Shown: positions 46,157 to 62,330 of the stretch, piece after piece
Numbering within the stretch: the stretch's first letter is position 1
How the letters are laid out: each line of letters begins with the position of its first letter
Source of the DNA: Trichostrongylus colubriformis
Taxonomy: Eukaryota > Nematoda > Chromadorea > Rhabditida > Trichostrongylidae
Reading direction: 5' to 3'
Assembly: GCA_963978905.1 (NCBI GenBank)
Contig: OZ022260.1
Span: 35,543,326-35,607,325, forward strand
Length of the DNA stretch: 64,000 bases
Made by a program: the position numbers and the translations under genes
The notes under the pieces: generated by a model
What the model was told of the DNA's origin: nothing
Databases searched by the model: none
The model's input: only the letters and a program-made list of their open reading frames with translations

Positions 46157-47424
46157 TACATGCTGTGAGATGAAAAGATTGAGATTTCTCACTGCTGCTG
46201 AACCTGGAAAAAATGAGTGCTAGTTATACTGTCTTCGTTGGGGATGTCGTTATGCATGTTGGCTGCCCAAACAGCGTGTGTGAATGTCTGTAGGAATTTG
46301 TGATGTGAAATGTGGTTTTTCACATGGATTCTTTTTCAGAGTTGATGATTTAAAATGAATAATCTTTTCAGCTGTTGTGCGATCGCTAAGGATCAGCGGT
46401 AAATAGGCTCTGACGTCCCCGCTGACCGCGGCGGCCAGTTTCTACTCGATGTTTACTGAGCGAGCGATGATTTGATAGCGCCACTCGGCAAAGATCCGAC
46501 GACGTGCGCGGCGATCAGACGACGCTTTTTCGACCGGATTCGTGGCGCAAGTGACTAACATGGCATGGAACTCGCCCTCTTGAAATGGAAATATAAGTTT
46601 TATGTACTCGTGGCGTTTATTTATGTATTGTGTTTTTATTGTTCCTTTTCTTTATTTTTCGTTTCTTCGTTATTGCGCTAGAAGGCAGATAATAACACTG
46701 TGTTGTTATGTATGATGCGAGAATTAAGCACTTTCCTCTATCATATTACAAACCCTTTCTTACCTATCAGAAATATTCACGGACGAAATATCCCTTTGCT
46801 TGTAGTTGTGAATAGTTGTGTTTGACTTGCCGATCTGCTATACATGTATAATTTTCCTATTGCTTATATAGAAGTCTACGCCGGTCTGATTTGTGTTGCT
46901 TCACATGTTCATGAATCGCTCGCACGCGTTTTATTATGCAGTGGTCAGTGGAGTTGTTTTTGGGCAAAACATTATCAATTGTAAGCTGTGTGGCTCGCTG
47001 AGCATACGTTTGACGGTCGAGTAAATGTGTGATTCGGATTCGTCGTTAACCATTTCAAGGGTCCATGGCCCCAATATCGATATCTGTAGTCCTTCAATTC
47101 TAGAGTGTGATACGGCTGTTTGAGCGATATTGTTTCCTACGATACGATATTTGGTTAGAATGGGATGCACACCTCCCCGATCTAGGATTTTTAGGTCTTG
47201 AATTTGTGTGTTGTATCTCATTTTCTTGTGCTAGCAAGAATTGTGGGGAGTTTCCTAATTTCTTCCTCCCCCCCCATCCCCCTTTTTTTTTCGGTGAGAG
47301 GAACTATAGTATGGCTGAGGAAGCAGCGAAGCGGAAGCAAAATTTCGGTGGCTGCGAATGTGTCTGCTGATGATTCTTTTCGTTCAAAGTTTTCACTAGA
47401 AATACCTTTGATTGTTATCCTTTT
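46157..47424. other. Intergenic stretch upstream of nsun-2
   Basis: No gene or clear repeat was recognised. A GC-rich patch at about 46380-46560 contrasts with the AT-rich surroundings and may be part of an old MITE. Confidence 0.35.
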
Positions 47425-47433
47425 TCTTAACAG
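47425..47433 (+). promoter_or_regulatory. Trans-splice acceptor of nsun-2
   Basis: TTCTTAACAG ends at 47433 and the ATG follows at once (47434). A leader exon joined here would give essentially no gene-specific 5' UTR, which is normal for SL trans-spliced worm mRNAs. A conventional upstream exon cannot be ruled out. Confidence 0.55.
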
Positions 47434-52018
<4,585 letters not shown>

Positions 52019-52681
52019 ATGATTCTTTTTGAATTTCGATTTATTTGACACTTTGAAATGATGCCTACGTTCTCGCTTTGCACGAGTTGTTGATTTATGT
52101 TGTTGTTGACGAAAGATTAACGTTTCCGATGGCTCTCATTTTTAAACTTGTGTCAGTCGTTTTCTTCCGCGCTTTTAATGTTGAACATTGGTTGAAATAT
52201 ATTGTTGCACTTCATTGTTGTCGAATCGCCCGATTGTTTCAATAAAGCCTTCTTCAAATCAATTGTTGTAGTTGCTTTTAGTGATGTCAAGTTCACTGAA
52301 TACCGTTATGCAAGAAAATCAATTTTTAGAAGAGCACTGATTCGGTGTTATCTTAAGAGCTTCGATGAAATCATCAAAGGGGTGGGGCAACGATAAGTAT
52401 GCCGATGACTAATACGCGGTTACGATTGCTATTTTCCGCTTGTACAAATGCCCTGCGTTGCTGCAGTACCTCCATCCATATGGGGCTTCCTGAGCAATAT
52501 TTTGTCATTTAGAAAAGTGTATAGACTAGTGTGTCGCAACGTGTCGTAAACATTTGCTTGATTTCCATGTATTGCGGTAGATACTGATATAATCGTATAG
52601 ATTGTGTATTTTATTGCAATAATCTGTGCAGTCACAGTTGCGAATTTGAGCATAGCTATATGTGATCATGAAAATTTTCCA
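52019..52681. other. nsun-2 3' UTR and spacer to the HERC gene
   Basis: Contains the AATAAA at 52241-52246. From there to the next acceptor is about 436 bp, somewhat long for a typical operon spacer but possible. Nothing else is recognised. Confidence 0.45.
52241..52246 (+). terminator. Poly(A) signal of nsun-2
   Basis: AATAAA in TTTCAATAAAGCC, 222 bp downstream of the nsun-2 stop codon. Confidence 0.6.
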
Positions 52682-52689
52682 TTTTTCAG
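52682..52689 (+). promoter_or_regulatory. Trans-splice acceptor of the HERC-like gene
   Basis: TTTTTCAG matches the nematode acceptor consensus exactly and lies 2 nt before the ATG at 52692. SL trans-splicing is the simplest reading; a cis-spliced upstream exon is the alternative. Confidence 0.6.
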
Positions 52690-52691
52690 AA

Positions 52692-55600
52692 ATGCGAAGG
52701 GAGTTGTTGGGGTGTGGTTTATCGGAAGATGGTCAGTTGGGACTTGGAAGTCGAAGTGCAGCATGTGTAAAAATCCCTGAACAGATAGGTATATATCAGT
52801 ATTATCCAATGTGTATGGTTTATCCTCTTAGAGTTATCAATCATGCAGTATATTTCAGTAGGTGCTCCTCTAGGCGCTAGTGGAACAGCTGTAACTAGCG
52901 TTGCTTGTGGCGAAAGACACACATTGTTATTAGCTGATGATGGCAAAATGTGGAGTGTGGGTGGTAATGATGCTGGCCAACTCGGCCGTGGTGGTCGTGG
53001 TCCTGGCAGTTTTACGATATATCCAGTTTCATTCAGTGGAGGAGTGGAAATGATACAGGTATGGGCTTCTCATTCAGCTCAGCGATGGTGCTATATGTTA
53101 TTATAATCAAGCATTTGAAAGCTGCGTGAACTGCTTTCATTTCCAGATAGCAGCAGGACGCGCACATTCATTAGCTGTTGCCGAAGACGGTCGTTTATTT
53201 GCATGGGGTAGCAATGAGCATGGTCAGCTTGGAATGCCGCGCCATATAGCATGGCAGGAAACGCCAAAGTTGGTGATATTAACATAAATTAATTTATATG
53301 TGGTCGGCTATGTATCATAAGGATAGAATTCTCGCTGCGTGGCGTCCGACGTGCCGCGGGATGCGTGTGAGCCAGGGGAGACGTATGTGGTTGGCCTTGA
53401 AACGATGGCAGTGAAATGCGCTTTACTTTGACAATGAACCTCTAAGATCGCGCGGCGCATCCAGCTTCACACACCTGCCGCACGCCGCAATACGAATTTC
53501 TGTGGTGACGAAGCACACCAATGTATAGTCAAGTGTTCAATTTCGCAATTATAATAGTAATTCGATTTTCAGGCGGATAGCTGAGCTAACGGAAGTTGTC
53601 CAAGTTGCCTGTGGACCACACCATTGTATAGCCCTACTAGAGAGTTCGTAAAGGTTTCACATCTCGCTGTGTATTTTACTGTATTTTACTTACGTATTAA
53701 TTTTGGATTCTGATACTATTCGAATTCGTTTTATTCACCTTTATACACCTTATCTAAGATTTTCGATGTATTTTTCTGGTCATTAAGATGGCGTAGTGGC
53801 TGTATGGGGTGAACAGTCCGATGGTGCAATCCTACATTCGCCTCAAATCGTCACTCAATTAACGGGTATTCCGATTGTCAGAGGTTAGAAGCGTGGAAGA
53901 TTCATTTGGAAGCTTCATTCCAAAAACTGAATTCCAGTAGCCGCTGGAGGTCGGCATTGTGTAGCCATATCAGCTGGTGGTGGAGTTTACGTATGGGGCC
54001 ACAACGAATACGGTCAACTCGGCACGGGAGACACATTGCGTGAGTTACCGTTCGTGAGCACTATACAGATGCCATGTATGTGATCCTTTCGTTATGTAAG
54101 TCCTTGAATCTTTTATTGTTTAGCTCGCTCGTCTCCATATTTCTTGGATGGGATGAGTTCAATGCATATCATTGAGGCTTACTGTGGTGATTCACATACC
54201 CTTTTGTTGTCACAAGAAGGACGCTTGTTCGCGTTTGGATCAGATGCCCAAGGACAGATTGGAGGAGGAAGAAAGTGAGATTAGTTCCCCTTTTGTTATT
54301 CTTGACATGTGTTTGAAAGGCCTACTTCAGTATTTGTTTGATCGGCTGCATAGGATCGAGCTGGAAAAGTGCAAATACCTTTAAAAAGAATAGTTTTTTT
54401 TTGGATTGATTCACAGCTTTGAAAATCACCTGAAATATGAGAAAAGAAAGTAAGAACCTCGGATACCTTGACACTTTTCCGAGTTTTCTTTTAGTTTTTC
54501 TCTATCGTCATAAGAGTATTTTGGTGACTTCAACACCGCTGTGTACAATGCATGTAGTACCAGAATTTTCGGAAGCTTCACGGAGGTCTTGCTCATTTGC
54601 AAATTATAGTGAGACTGACAAGTGAAACAAAACCGTCGTTCAATCGTCATTGAGGACAGTGGCCTTGATTAACCCTTTTCATTAAACCTGAAAACTTGTG
54701 AATCGTACGTGTAATAACTTTGATTTAGATTTGCCTTTGACATATTACAGCACAGGTAAGCAGCTGTCGTAGAAATTAATATAGATTAGAAATTTATGTT
54801 ATAATAATAGTAATTACGAAGAAATAGTTACCAGAACTTTTAAGAAATACTCAGTTTTGTTTTCAGATTCGACAAACATACAAATCCAGCGGCAATAACT
54901 GAACTCATGGGAAGTACTGTGACACGAGTTGCATGCGGACGGTGACTTTTATTTTGATAGATTTGAACATTTCGAAATCACTTTCGAGAAAATTTTTGCG
55001 GGTGGATGTGTTCTGTCGATCGCATGAATACAGCACGCCTATGAGTGTCGTCTATTTAGTTTTTCTGGACTGTTGAATGTTTGGATTGATTTTTGAATGA
55101 CTCATTTGCAGAAACCACTCGATAGTGGTGATCGGAGGACGGCTGTACCCCTTTGGTCAGAACGCCAACGGCCAGCTTGGTAATGGCTCGGCGACAAACC
55201 AACCGCTTCCTCGACAAACAGATGAACTCGACCATGTTGTAGCTGTCTTTGCAGGCTTCGACCAGACTTTCATCTTACGTTCCGTGGACACGCCTGTAAG
55301 TTGCTATTCTTCGCAGATTTTTCATTCGTACTTCTTGTAAATTTTATAATCAATCCTGATGAAATTATGAGAAAAACATCGGAAACTAGTATCGGAAATA
55401 TTGAATATCAGATATCATAAAAGCCTGAACTTCAGAAGTACCTCAATAGTATGAACATTAATGCTGCCCTTCTACTTCCAAATATTAGGTAGTCTAAAAA
55501 GTCTTTACATTTTTTTAAATACCGCTTTTTCCCTCAAAACTGCTTTCCACAAAATTTCTTCTGTACGTATATATGTAGTACAAGTCCACACGCATCTATA

Positions 55601-58600
55601 GGTATTTTTGTCTTCCATCTCCCGGATAACCCTTTTCGGCAAAATAAAAATATCAAAAGTCACTTCATTTTCAATTCCATTTTTTTTTTTTGAATGGCGT
55701 TAGACAGAGAAAGGAAAAGGTGATAATCCGATGGAGCAAGATAAGGGCTATAAGGCAGCAATTTTTATCTAAGTTCGAAAATTTTCTAAAAGAAAAAATT
55801 CAAAAAATTTTTTACCACTAGTGAAAAAATGACTCGCCAAAAAATTCTCGAGCTTGGATAAGAATTGCTGCCCCATCCACCTTATAGCCCTCATCTTGCT
55901 CCATCGGATTATCACCTTTTCCTTTCCCTGTCTAACGCCATTCAAAGAAAAAATTTTTTATAATTTTTGTATTGAAAATGAGGTTGACCGTTGATATGTA
56001 TATTTTGCCGAAAAGGGTTATCCGGGAGATGGAAGACAATAATACCTATAGATGCGTGTGGACTTGTACTGCATGTGTATGTACAAAAGAGATTGCTGGA
56101 AAGCAGTTTGGAGGGTGAAAGCGGTATTTGAAAATACGAAAAAACTTTTTAGACTACCCAATAGTTCATTGAATATATGATAAGAAACACACTCCGCTTG
56201 TGCATAGGCAGAGTAAGATTGTCATAGTTTCAAGATTCGCAGTTACTTTAGTAGTGATTACAATTTACAGCTTACGGTATACATTTTTCATTATATTACT
56301 GATATTTTATTTTTACAATCCTTGTTTCGGTTACTGACATACCACAGAATAATTCTTTTCTATTTATAGATACTGACTGCTGGACCGAACAGTCCATTGA
56401 GAACACCAGTTTTCTTGAATAAAACCAAAGTGCTGGACCTACTCGCTAGACGTGAAAAACTCGATTTAATTGGGCGAGTTGATACATTCCTTTTCGAAAG
56501 TTCATTTCTATGAGACCGATGCTCGAAGAGGTGATTTTGGAAAACTTTTCGATTTAGCTGCAAACTTCTGCTTAGGGGTATTTCGACCCGTAGAACACGA
56601 ATATGACATTTGTTTGGCGCAAAATCGCTCGGCGCCCGCGTCATAGGCGCCAGCGCCAAAATGTAGTGGATCACCAAACTCGCTTAAAATTTGTCTCTAA
56701 GGGTATTTCGACCTGTAAAACAAGAAAATGACATTCGTTTGGCGGAAAAACCGCCTGGCGCTTGCACCATCTTGGCGCCGGCGCCCATGGCGCAGGCGCC
56801 AAGCGGTTTTGCGCCAAAAAAAGTTTGTTTTGTTCTACGGTTCGAAATACCACTATGCAGAAGTTTGCAATTAAGGGCAGGGATAGCCGAGTGGTTAAGA
56901 GTGTAGACTCACGTCTGCACATTCAAGACCACTAGGTTCGATCCCCGCCGGGGCTCAAACCATGCCTTGCAAGAAAATGCAAAAATGGTGACGTTACCAG
57001 CATCAGGCCCAGGTTGACAGGCCGGCTGATGGAGAAACCAAGTCAGAACAAACATGTGTCAAGTTGCAAATAGAATAAGTGATAATGCTAGGACGTCACG
57101 CGGAAGTGACGCGCAGAACCCTCGCCCGAGGGTATGGGTCGGCAGACCACCCCATAAGGAAGGCGGCAGAGTTCGGAGTACCTAGTAAGCGACCGCGAGG
57201 AGCCCCAAAGAAAGGGGGGGGGACGTCATCAAAACAGACTTCACGGAAGTGAAAGCCACGGCAGAGGATGCCTTGGATAGGAGAAGGTGACGGCAACTGA
57301 CAAGAACAGCGGACCCTGCAACGGCGCGGGATTGACGCTAGGGAGAAGAAGAAGAAGGAGAAGTTTGCAATGAAATCGAGAATTTCCAAAAATCACCTGT
57401 CTGACCGCATCGGTTGGAGAGGTAGTGGGGTAGCTCTGGGTAAATAGTGCCAACCTATCGTATAAGCCACACTTTTCGGCGTACCGCGGGTAAGGTCCAG
57501 TTCTTTTGAGTGAGAATCTACGTCAGAATTCTTCAGTTAGGACGGTGCGCCGCATGGAATGCGATGGTGACAGCCTAGTCTATTCCGTTGTGAAATGTTC
57601 GCACGCTACAATTCCCGTAAGCTGTCTCCTTGCGTGATTTGACCCAGTTAAGCAGTCCTGGCGCACACCTGCGAAAAGGAAGATGCCTCCACTGTCTTGA
57701 AAGAAATGGCAGTGGAACACTGAGGCAACGAAAAGCAGCAAGAGTGATAATTTTCGCCAGTCATATGCTGCGATGTCGAAGACATACTTGGATCGTGTAA
57801 AACAATGTGTAGTGGGTTAGGAGATGGCGTGATTGCATAAGTAACAGCGGTAGAAAAAAATTAGCGAGATTTAATTTGTTTTTGATTTCAGACTCCTCGA
57901 ATCAGTTTTATCATCGGTAAACTGTATAAATGGCTCGTTTTTGTTTGAAGACGAAAGACATTTCTTGCATGAAGGCCGAGCTTATGGTGTGAACTTGGAT
58001 GACGCCATGGAGACATTTGGTGCTCTAGGAGACTCGTCGGATGCCCGTCAGTACGCCGAATTGGTAAGATCCGTAAGTTGTTTTTCCATAGCAACGAAAT
58101 ATCATAAATTAGACTTCAGATCATTGACACATTGAATATGTCCGTTTTTGCGGAAGACTTTAATCCTTCTGCGGCAGCATCGGTAGAAGTTCTCCGGGTA
58201 TATCTGATATTGGTATGGTTCCATGGATTTGTTACAAATGTGACCAGAGACACAGTGAACAGGCTTCACTTGCCTTTCGCTGAATCCATAGGAAGGCTCC
58301 GACCAGCGTTCCGGAATTCCTTAGGTAAGTGGCTGGACAGTTTTTGCGCCTCTACAGTTGATGAAGGTTGCATTTTGAGCGGGTTGCTAATCTTGCTGTT
58401 TCATTCTGTTTTTTTTTTGGAAAAATGATTTGTAATGTTTTTCAGAAAAATGGTGGGTAAAGCTTCCGGTACGACATTTCAATCGCCTTGTCACAGCAAT
58501 GCTGTCAGCAGTACGATGTATGGTGAAAGACAAGGCTGACCCTCATGAATGCCGGCCCTTTTTGGAGATTTTGGCATCGTTGTGCGCGATAAATAAGGTA

Positions 58601-61600
58601 AGAGTTTGCAAAGAGCTCAAGGTTGAATGCGCACGTAAAACATGAAACTGTGTGGCTCTTGCTTTTCATTTCAATGGATTTGTTGGGCGAGTTTTTGGAA
58701 TATCGGCTTTTCATGTCAATCACCGTGTTTAAGTGAATTTAGTCAACTCTTGAAGTGGGCATGTACTGGGTGTTAAAGCCACAAAGCTGCCCAATTACCT
58801 CTTTTTGGTAGTGTGTGGCGGAATAGGCATAACGCTGAAGTTCGTGGTGTTTCAGAAGGATTGAGCCTGTTCGAAAGTTCACTGTTTCCAATATTATCGC
58901 TTTATTGCAACGAAAAAGAATGTTTCAAGTCGAATTCACATTTCATTTTTCTAGGTTGCCAATCACATTCCGCTGGAAAACTTCTACATCCACGAACTAG
59001 CCGATAATTATAACTTGAAGATGGACTACGTTAAATGGGCACATGGACAGGTGGGGGTTTCTCGTTAGTTGTTGTTTGGTCACAATTTTTCTTAGCTCTA
59101 CAGTAGTAGAGTAGGGAGATATTTACGGGCATTGTGTGCTTGCCAGAACTGCCCCTTATTACTGAACGATTTATTTCGAATTTCTTCTCATTCTTCCAGC
59201 TTTTCTGTGGATATTTTCTTGTTTTAATGTTCAGGAGGGCAAAGAATCTCGAGTAACATGTTGGTCAAGTTATCCATTTTTGATGAACGCGGCTGCAAAA
59301 GGTGAACTGCTATATGTTGAGGCGGTTGTCTCAATGCAGGTACCTTAGTTTGAATTTTTCATTTTAATCACTTTTGGCATATTCTTTGAGTATTCGTTTG
59401 AATGTGTCTGCTAGGTCTGGTAGTTTAAGAGAAGCATCGAGCAAAGGAAAAAAAAAAGTAGGAAAACATTTAAGGGTGATATGGATAGAGCACAAGGAGG
59501 GATTCACTAGAGCTCGGTGATACGCGCGGTGACTCATTCTCCACGATAAGCGCTGGGCGTCATTTCATCCCTTAGGTTGCTTGAAATTTCAGCAAAAAAC
59601 TTTTGCATGCCAATTTTATATACCACGCCAAGGACGAGCGATCACGCGCTCTATGTAGACGTTTCAGGGAGATCCCCTGCCTTGCACCCGGCAGAACTAA
59701 TTTCCCACAAAGCTGGCTGAACCATGCTCTTAACAAAACTTCAATACTGGGCGCTTTTATAAGTAATTCTTTGGGAATGATCATCTTGTGGTACCATTGA
59801 TGCGATTCGCCGGCTGTAATGAATTTATTGAAAGAGAATTTTCGTTCTCTGTTGATTGAATTACAAAAAACTTTCACTTTACAGACGTCGATGAATGGCG
59901 CTAGGTTGAATCTGTTCGGATTTGATCTGTTCTTCGAACAACCATTTTTCGAGCTGACTGTGAGACGGCAACATATTGTGCAGGATACAATCAATGGCCT
60001 TCTATCATCCGATCGACGATATTTGCAGCGACCTTTGAGGGTTAGTGATGCATTTTTTGTTCTTGAATTCGATTAGCCAACTGTTGTGTTCTAAGTAAAG
60101 TAACTATGTTTGTATCCGGCCGGTATACTGTCATATAGTTCGGTGAATTTGTAAGCTTCACCAAAGTACTGTTTATCGCATGTTGTGGGAGATGGATTTC
60201 GGAGTTCGTTTTATCAAGGTAAAACCGTACCCATCAAAGCTCCTCGTTTTTCTATATTTCTGACAAGTTGTTGTTATCGTAAGGGATGCATGAGTCAAAA
60301 TTCAGGTATCCAGGGTTGTGGAAATAACAGAGAATTTACGAAATCACCGGCGCATGCTCCACCTACCGTGGGCGGAGCCTGAGGCTGCGTTCATACTCTG
60401 CGGTAGCGGCGGCAGGACATGGCTGCATATCTTTGCTTCTCCGTCTATGCCGTCCTGCTCGTTGCCAGCGTCGTCTCTGCACCTCTCCCGTGCCACTCTG
60501 CCTCTCTGCATGTAAACGCAGCCACGCCATGTCGGCGCTGAGTTAAACGCGGCCTAACTTGGTCCATGTGTGCTCTTTACTTCTTGTCCCATGGATCCTC
60601 AAGCGCAATGCCTAATTTTGTGGCAGACGGACGGACGGAGGGACGCACAGACAGTCGAAGCGTCTTATATATAGTGGGGATTCTGTGGGACGGTAGAAGC
60701 TATGCATATTTCAATAATTTTGTACTTTTGAGTGCATACTGATGACGTACAATTAGCGTCAAATGTGAGTTTATCCCTGAATTCGCAAAGCCCCAAAATC
60801 TTGGATTTATATGGAACCATTTCAGATGAGAAAAAGATGAAATGCATCCTACCAGGACTTTTGGCAGTCGCCGTGCACATGTAGATGTTTCTATTGATGA
60901 ATGATTCTATACTTCAGGTTCATTTTATGGGTGAGGAAGCGGAGGATGCCGGTGGCGTTAAGAAAGAATTCTTCATGATTCTGTTCCAGAAACTTCTTCA
61001 TTCAGAGTAAGTTTGGGATTTGTAAGGTCCATCGATCATGATGAGAAACATACTAATTGAAAGATGCCTTCGAGGAATTTCTGGCGTTCCAACTTTCAGT
61101 GATTACCAGCAAATTACCACCGTGGTCTGAATTAGGGTTAGGGTAAGCGTTCTTTCCCAGGTACGGTATGTTTGTGGAAGATCCAGACTCGCACTTAGTG
61201 TGGTTCAGTGGATATGATGTGGAAGAAGTGAACTATTATAAAATGGTCGGTATCCTTTGTGGATTGGCCGTGTATAATTCTGTCCTGGTAGCCTTCCCGT
61301 TTCCGTTGGCTCTTTATAAGGTAGCTTTCGCATCGTTGAAACTATTGAGTCATGATTAATAAGACGTTGCTTATAGATTCTGCTGGGGCAACAACCAACG
61401 CTTGAAGATTTAACGGAGTTGAGTCCCATTGAAGGCAGAAGTCTCCAAGAGTTATTGGACTATCAGGGTGATGATTTCGAGGTGTGTTGGCGAAGACATT
61501 TTCCTTCTAAAATACAGCACTCATCAGTTGTTGCGATTTGCTGATTTGGATGGATCGGCACTATAGTAGTATTATGAGAAATAGCCTAGGAAATCCTGGA

Positions 61601-62330
61601 AAGGCCTATGGAGCTGTTGCAGGATGTGTTCTGCCTCTTTTTTACGATATCGTACGCAGCTTTTGGCAGTACGGAAACGTCAGATCTGAAGCCCGGTGGA
61701 GCTGATATACCTGTAACGCAGTCTAATAAGGCTGACTATGTACAGGTAGGGTTGTCTTTCCTCCTGTTGTCTGTCAGTTCATTTCGTTTTTTTTTTTGTC
61801 TCTCCGTTTGATTTGATTTTCCTTGATCTTACGTATGATTAAAACCGCTCCGTCGAAATTTTTGAATGCCATGGTACTTCGAATACCGTATAATTCTTAA
61901 ATAACAGCAAATATCGTTGAGTCTTGAGCATATTTGAGACGAAATAGTGTTTGTATAAGAAAAGCTGAAAAATCGAAAATGAAAATAGAGGCGAAGTCAT
62001 AGGTGGGCATGTGAAAGTTCTCAGAAGAGAAATAAAAATATATTATTTGGAAGACTTTATTCTTTCATGTGTAATAATTATTCAAATTGACTTTTCTTGA
62101 GACATGCTCGTAAAGTTGGAGAGTGTGAGCACAGTTTTTCCGTATTTCAGCGATACGTACATCATCGACTGTGCATTGGACGTAATGGCGAGGTTGAACG
62201 GCAAGCGGCAGCGTTTCGTGACGGTTTCAAACTGGTGTTGAATAGTCGTATCGTTGCATTCTTTCAACCACGAGAACTCATGGAACTAGTTATTGGCAAT
62301 GAAAACTACGACTGGTCGGAGTTGCGCAAG
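52692..62330 (+). CDS. HERC-type E3 ubiquitin ligase (RCC1 repeats + HECT), 3' end not in window
   Basis: 21 exons: 52692-52788, 52859-53058, 53147-53268, 53573-53643, 53788-53883, 53938-54075, 54124-54274, 54867-54941, 55112-55295, 56370-56473, 57892-58063, 58120-58324, 58446-58597, 58955-59050, 59235-59339, 59885-60040, 60918-61006, 61161-61320, 61377-61481, 61590-61745, 62151-62330; 938 codons in frame. Residues 1 to about 380 are RCC1 repeats ('GCGLSEDGQLGLG', 'AWGSNEHGQLG', 'VWGHNEYGQLG', 'PFGQNANGQLG'). A helical linker follows, then the HECT N-lobe from about 656 ('FMGEEAEDAGGVKKEFF', 'GILCGLAVYN', 'NYDWSELRK'). Such ligases take ubiquitin from an E2 onto a HECT Cys. That Cys and the rest of the C-lobe (about 110 residues by comparison with HERC3/4) are not seen before 64000. 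Exon 10 must end at a GC donor (GCGAGT, 56474) to keep frame. A readthrough stop after 62330 (VG-stop) is less likely. Confidence 0.9.
55485..56161. repeat. Palindromic mariner-derived element in HERC intron 9
   Basis: Starts TTAGGTAGTCTAAAAAGT and ends ACTTTTTAGACTACCCAA, with TA on both sides (55483-55484 and 56162-56163); 677 bp. Both halves are inverted copies of one sequence around a centre near 55830. The right half reads 'LAPSDYHLFLSLSNAI' on the + strand (about 55893-55940), the mariner third-Asp region, and the left half has the same on the minus strand. A fold-back product of a mariner. Confidence 0.88.
56510..57425. repeat. Fold-back MITE split by a SINE, HERC intron 10
   Basis: The left arm from about 56510 (GACCGATGCTCGAAGAGGTGATTTTGGAAA, then GCAAACTTCTGCTTAGGGGTATTTCGACCCGTAGAAC) pairs with the right arm, which is broken: GTTCTACGGTTCGAAATACC...GCAGAAGTTTGCAAT (to 56871), then after the SINE AAATCGAGAATTTCCAAAAATCACCT...GACCGCATCGG (to about 57420). 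The middle holds a second layer of GGCGCC-rich inverted words. No coding capacity. Confidence 0.82.
56872..57358 (+). mobile_element. tRNA-derived SINE with 13-bp target duplication
   Basis: The duplication AGAAGTTTGCAAT stands at 56859-56871 and 57359-57371. Just inside the left side is a tRNA-like head with A box TAGCCGAGTGG (56885) and B box GGTTCGATCCC (about 56934). A GC-rich body follows, then a GAAGAAGAAGAAGG tail. These are the hallmarks of a SINE copied by LINE machinery; 487 bp. The folded head lacks a clean acceptor stem, so it is not a functional tRNA. The family is not recognised. Confidence 0.85.
60383..60554. repeat. TTCATACTTTGCG-family MITE, long type
   Basis: Starts GGCTGCGTTCATACTCTGCGG and ends GAGTTAAACGCGGCC. 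The interior words CTCTGCCTCTCTGC and GCAGCCACGCCATG match the other long copies. It lies in HERC intron 16 (60041-60917). Confidence 0.75.

Noticed and set aside
56876..56950. A functional tRNA gene
   Set aside because: Boxes A and B are good but the acceptor and T stems do not pair properly, and the segment is the head of a SINE with its own target duplication.
57096..57453. Minus-strand open frames of 70-97 codons
   Set aside because: They lie within the SINE body and MITE arm and are explained by those.
61132..61144. TTAGGGTTAGGG, vertebrate-like telomere repeat
   Set aside because: Only two units inside an intron, and nematode telomeres are TTAGGC; chance.
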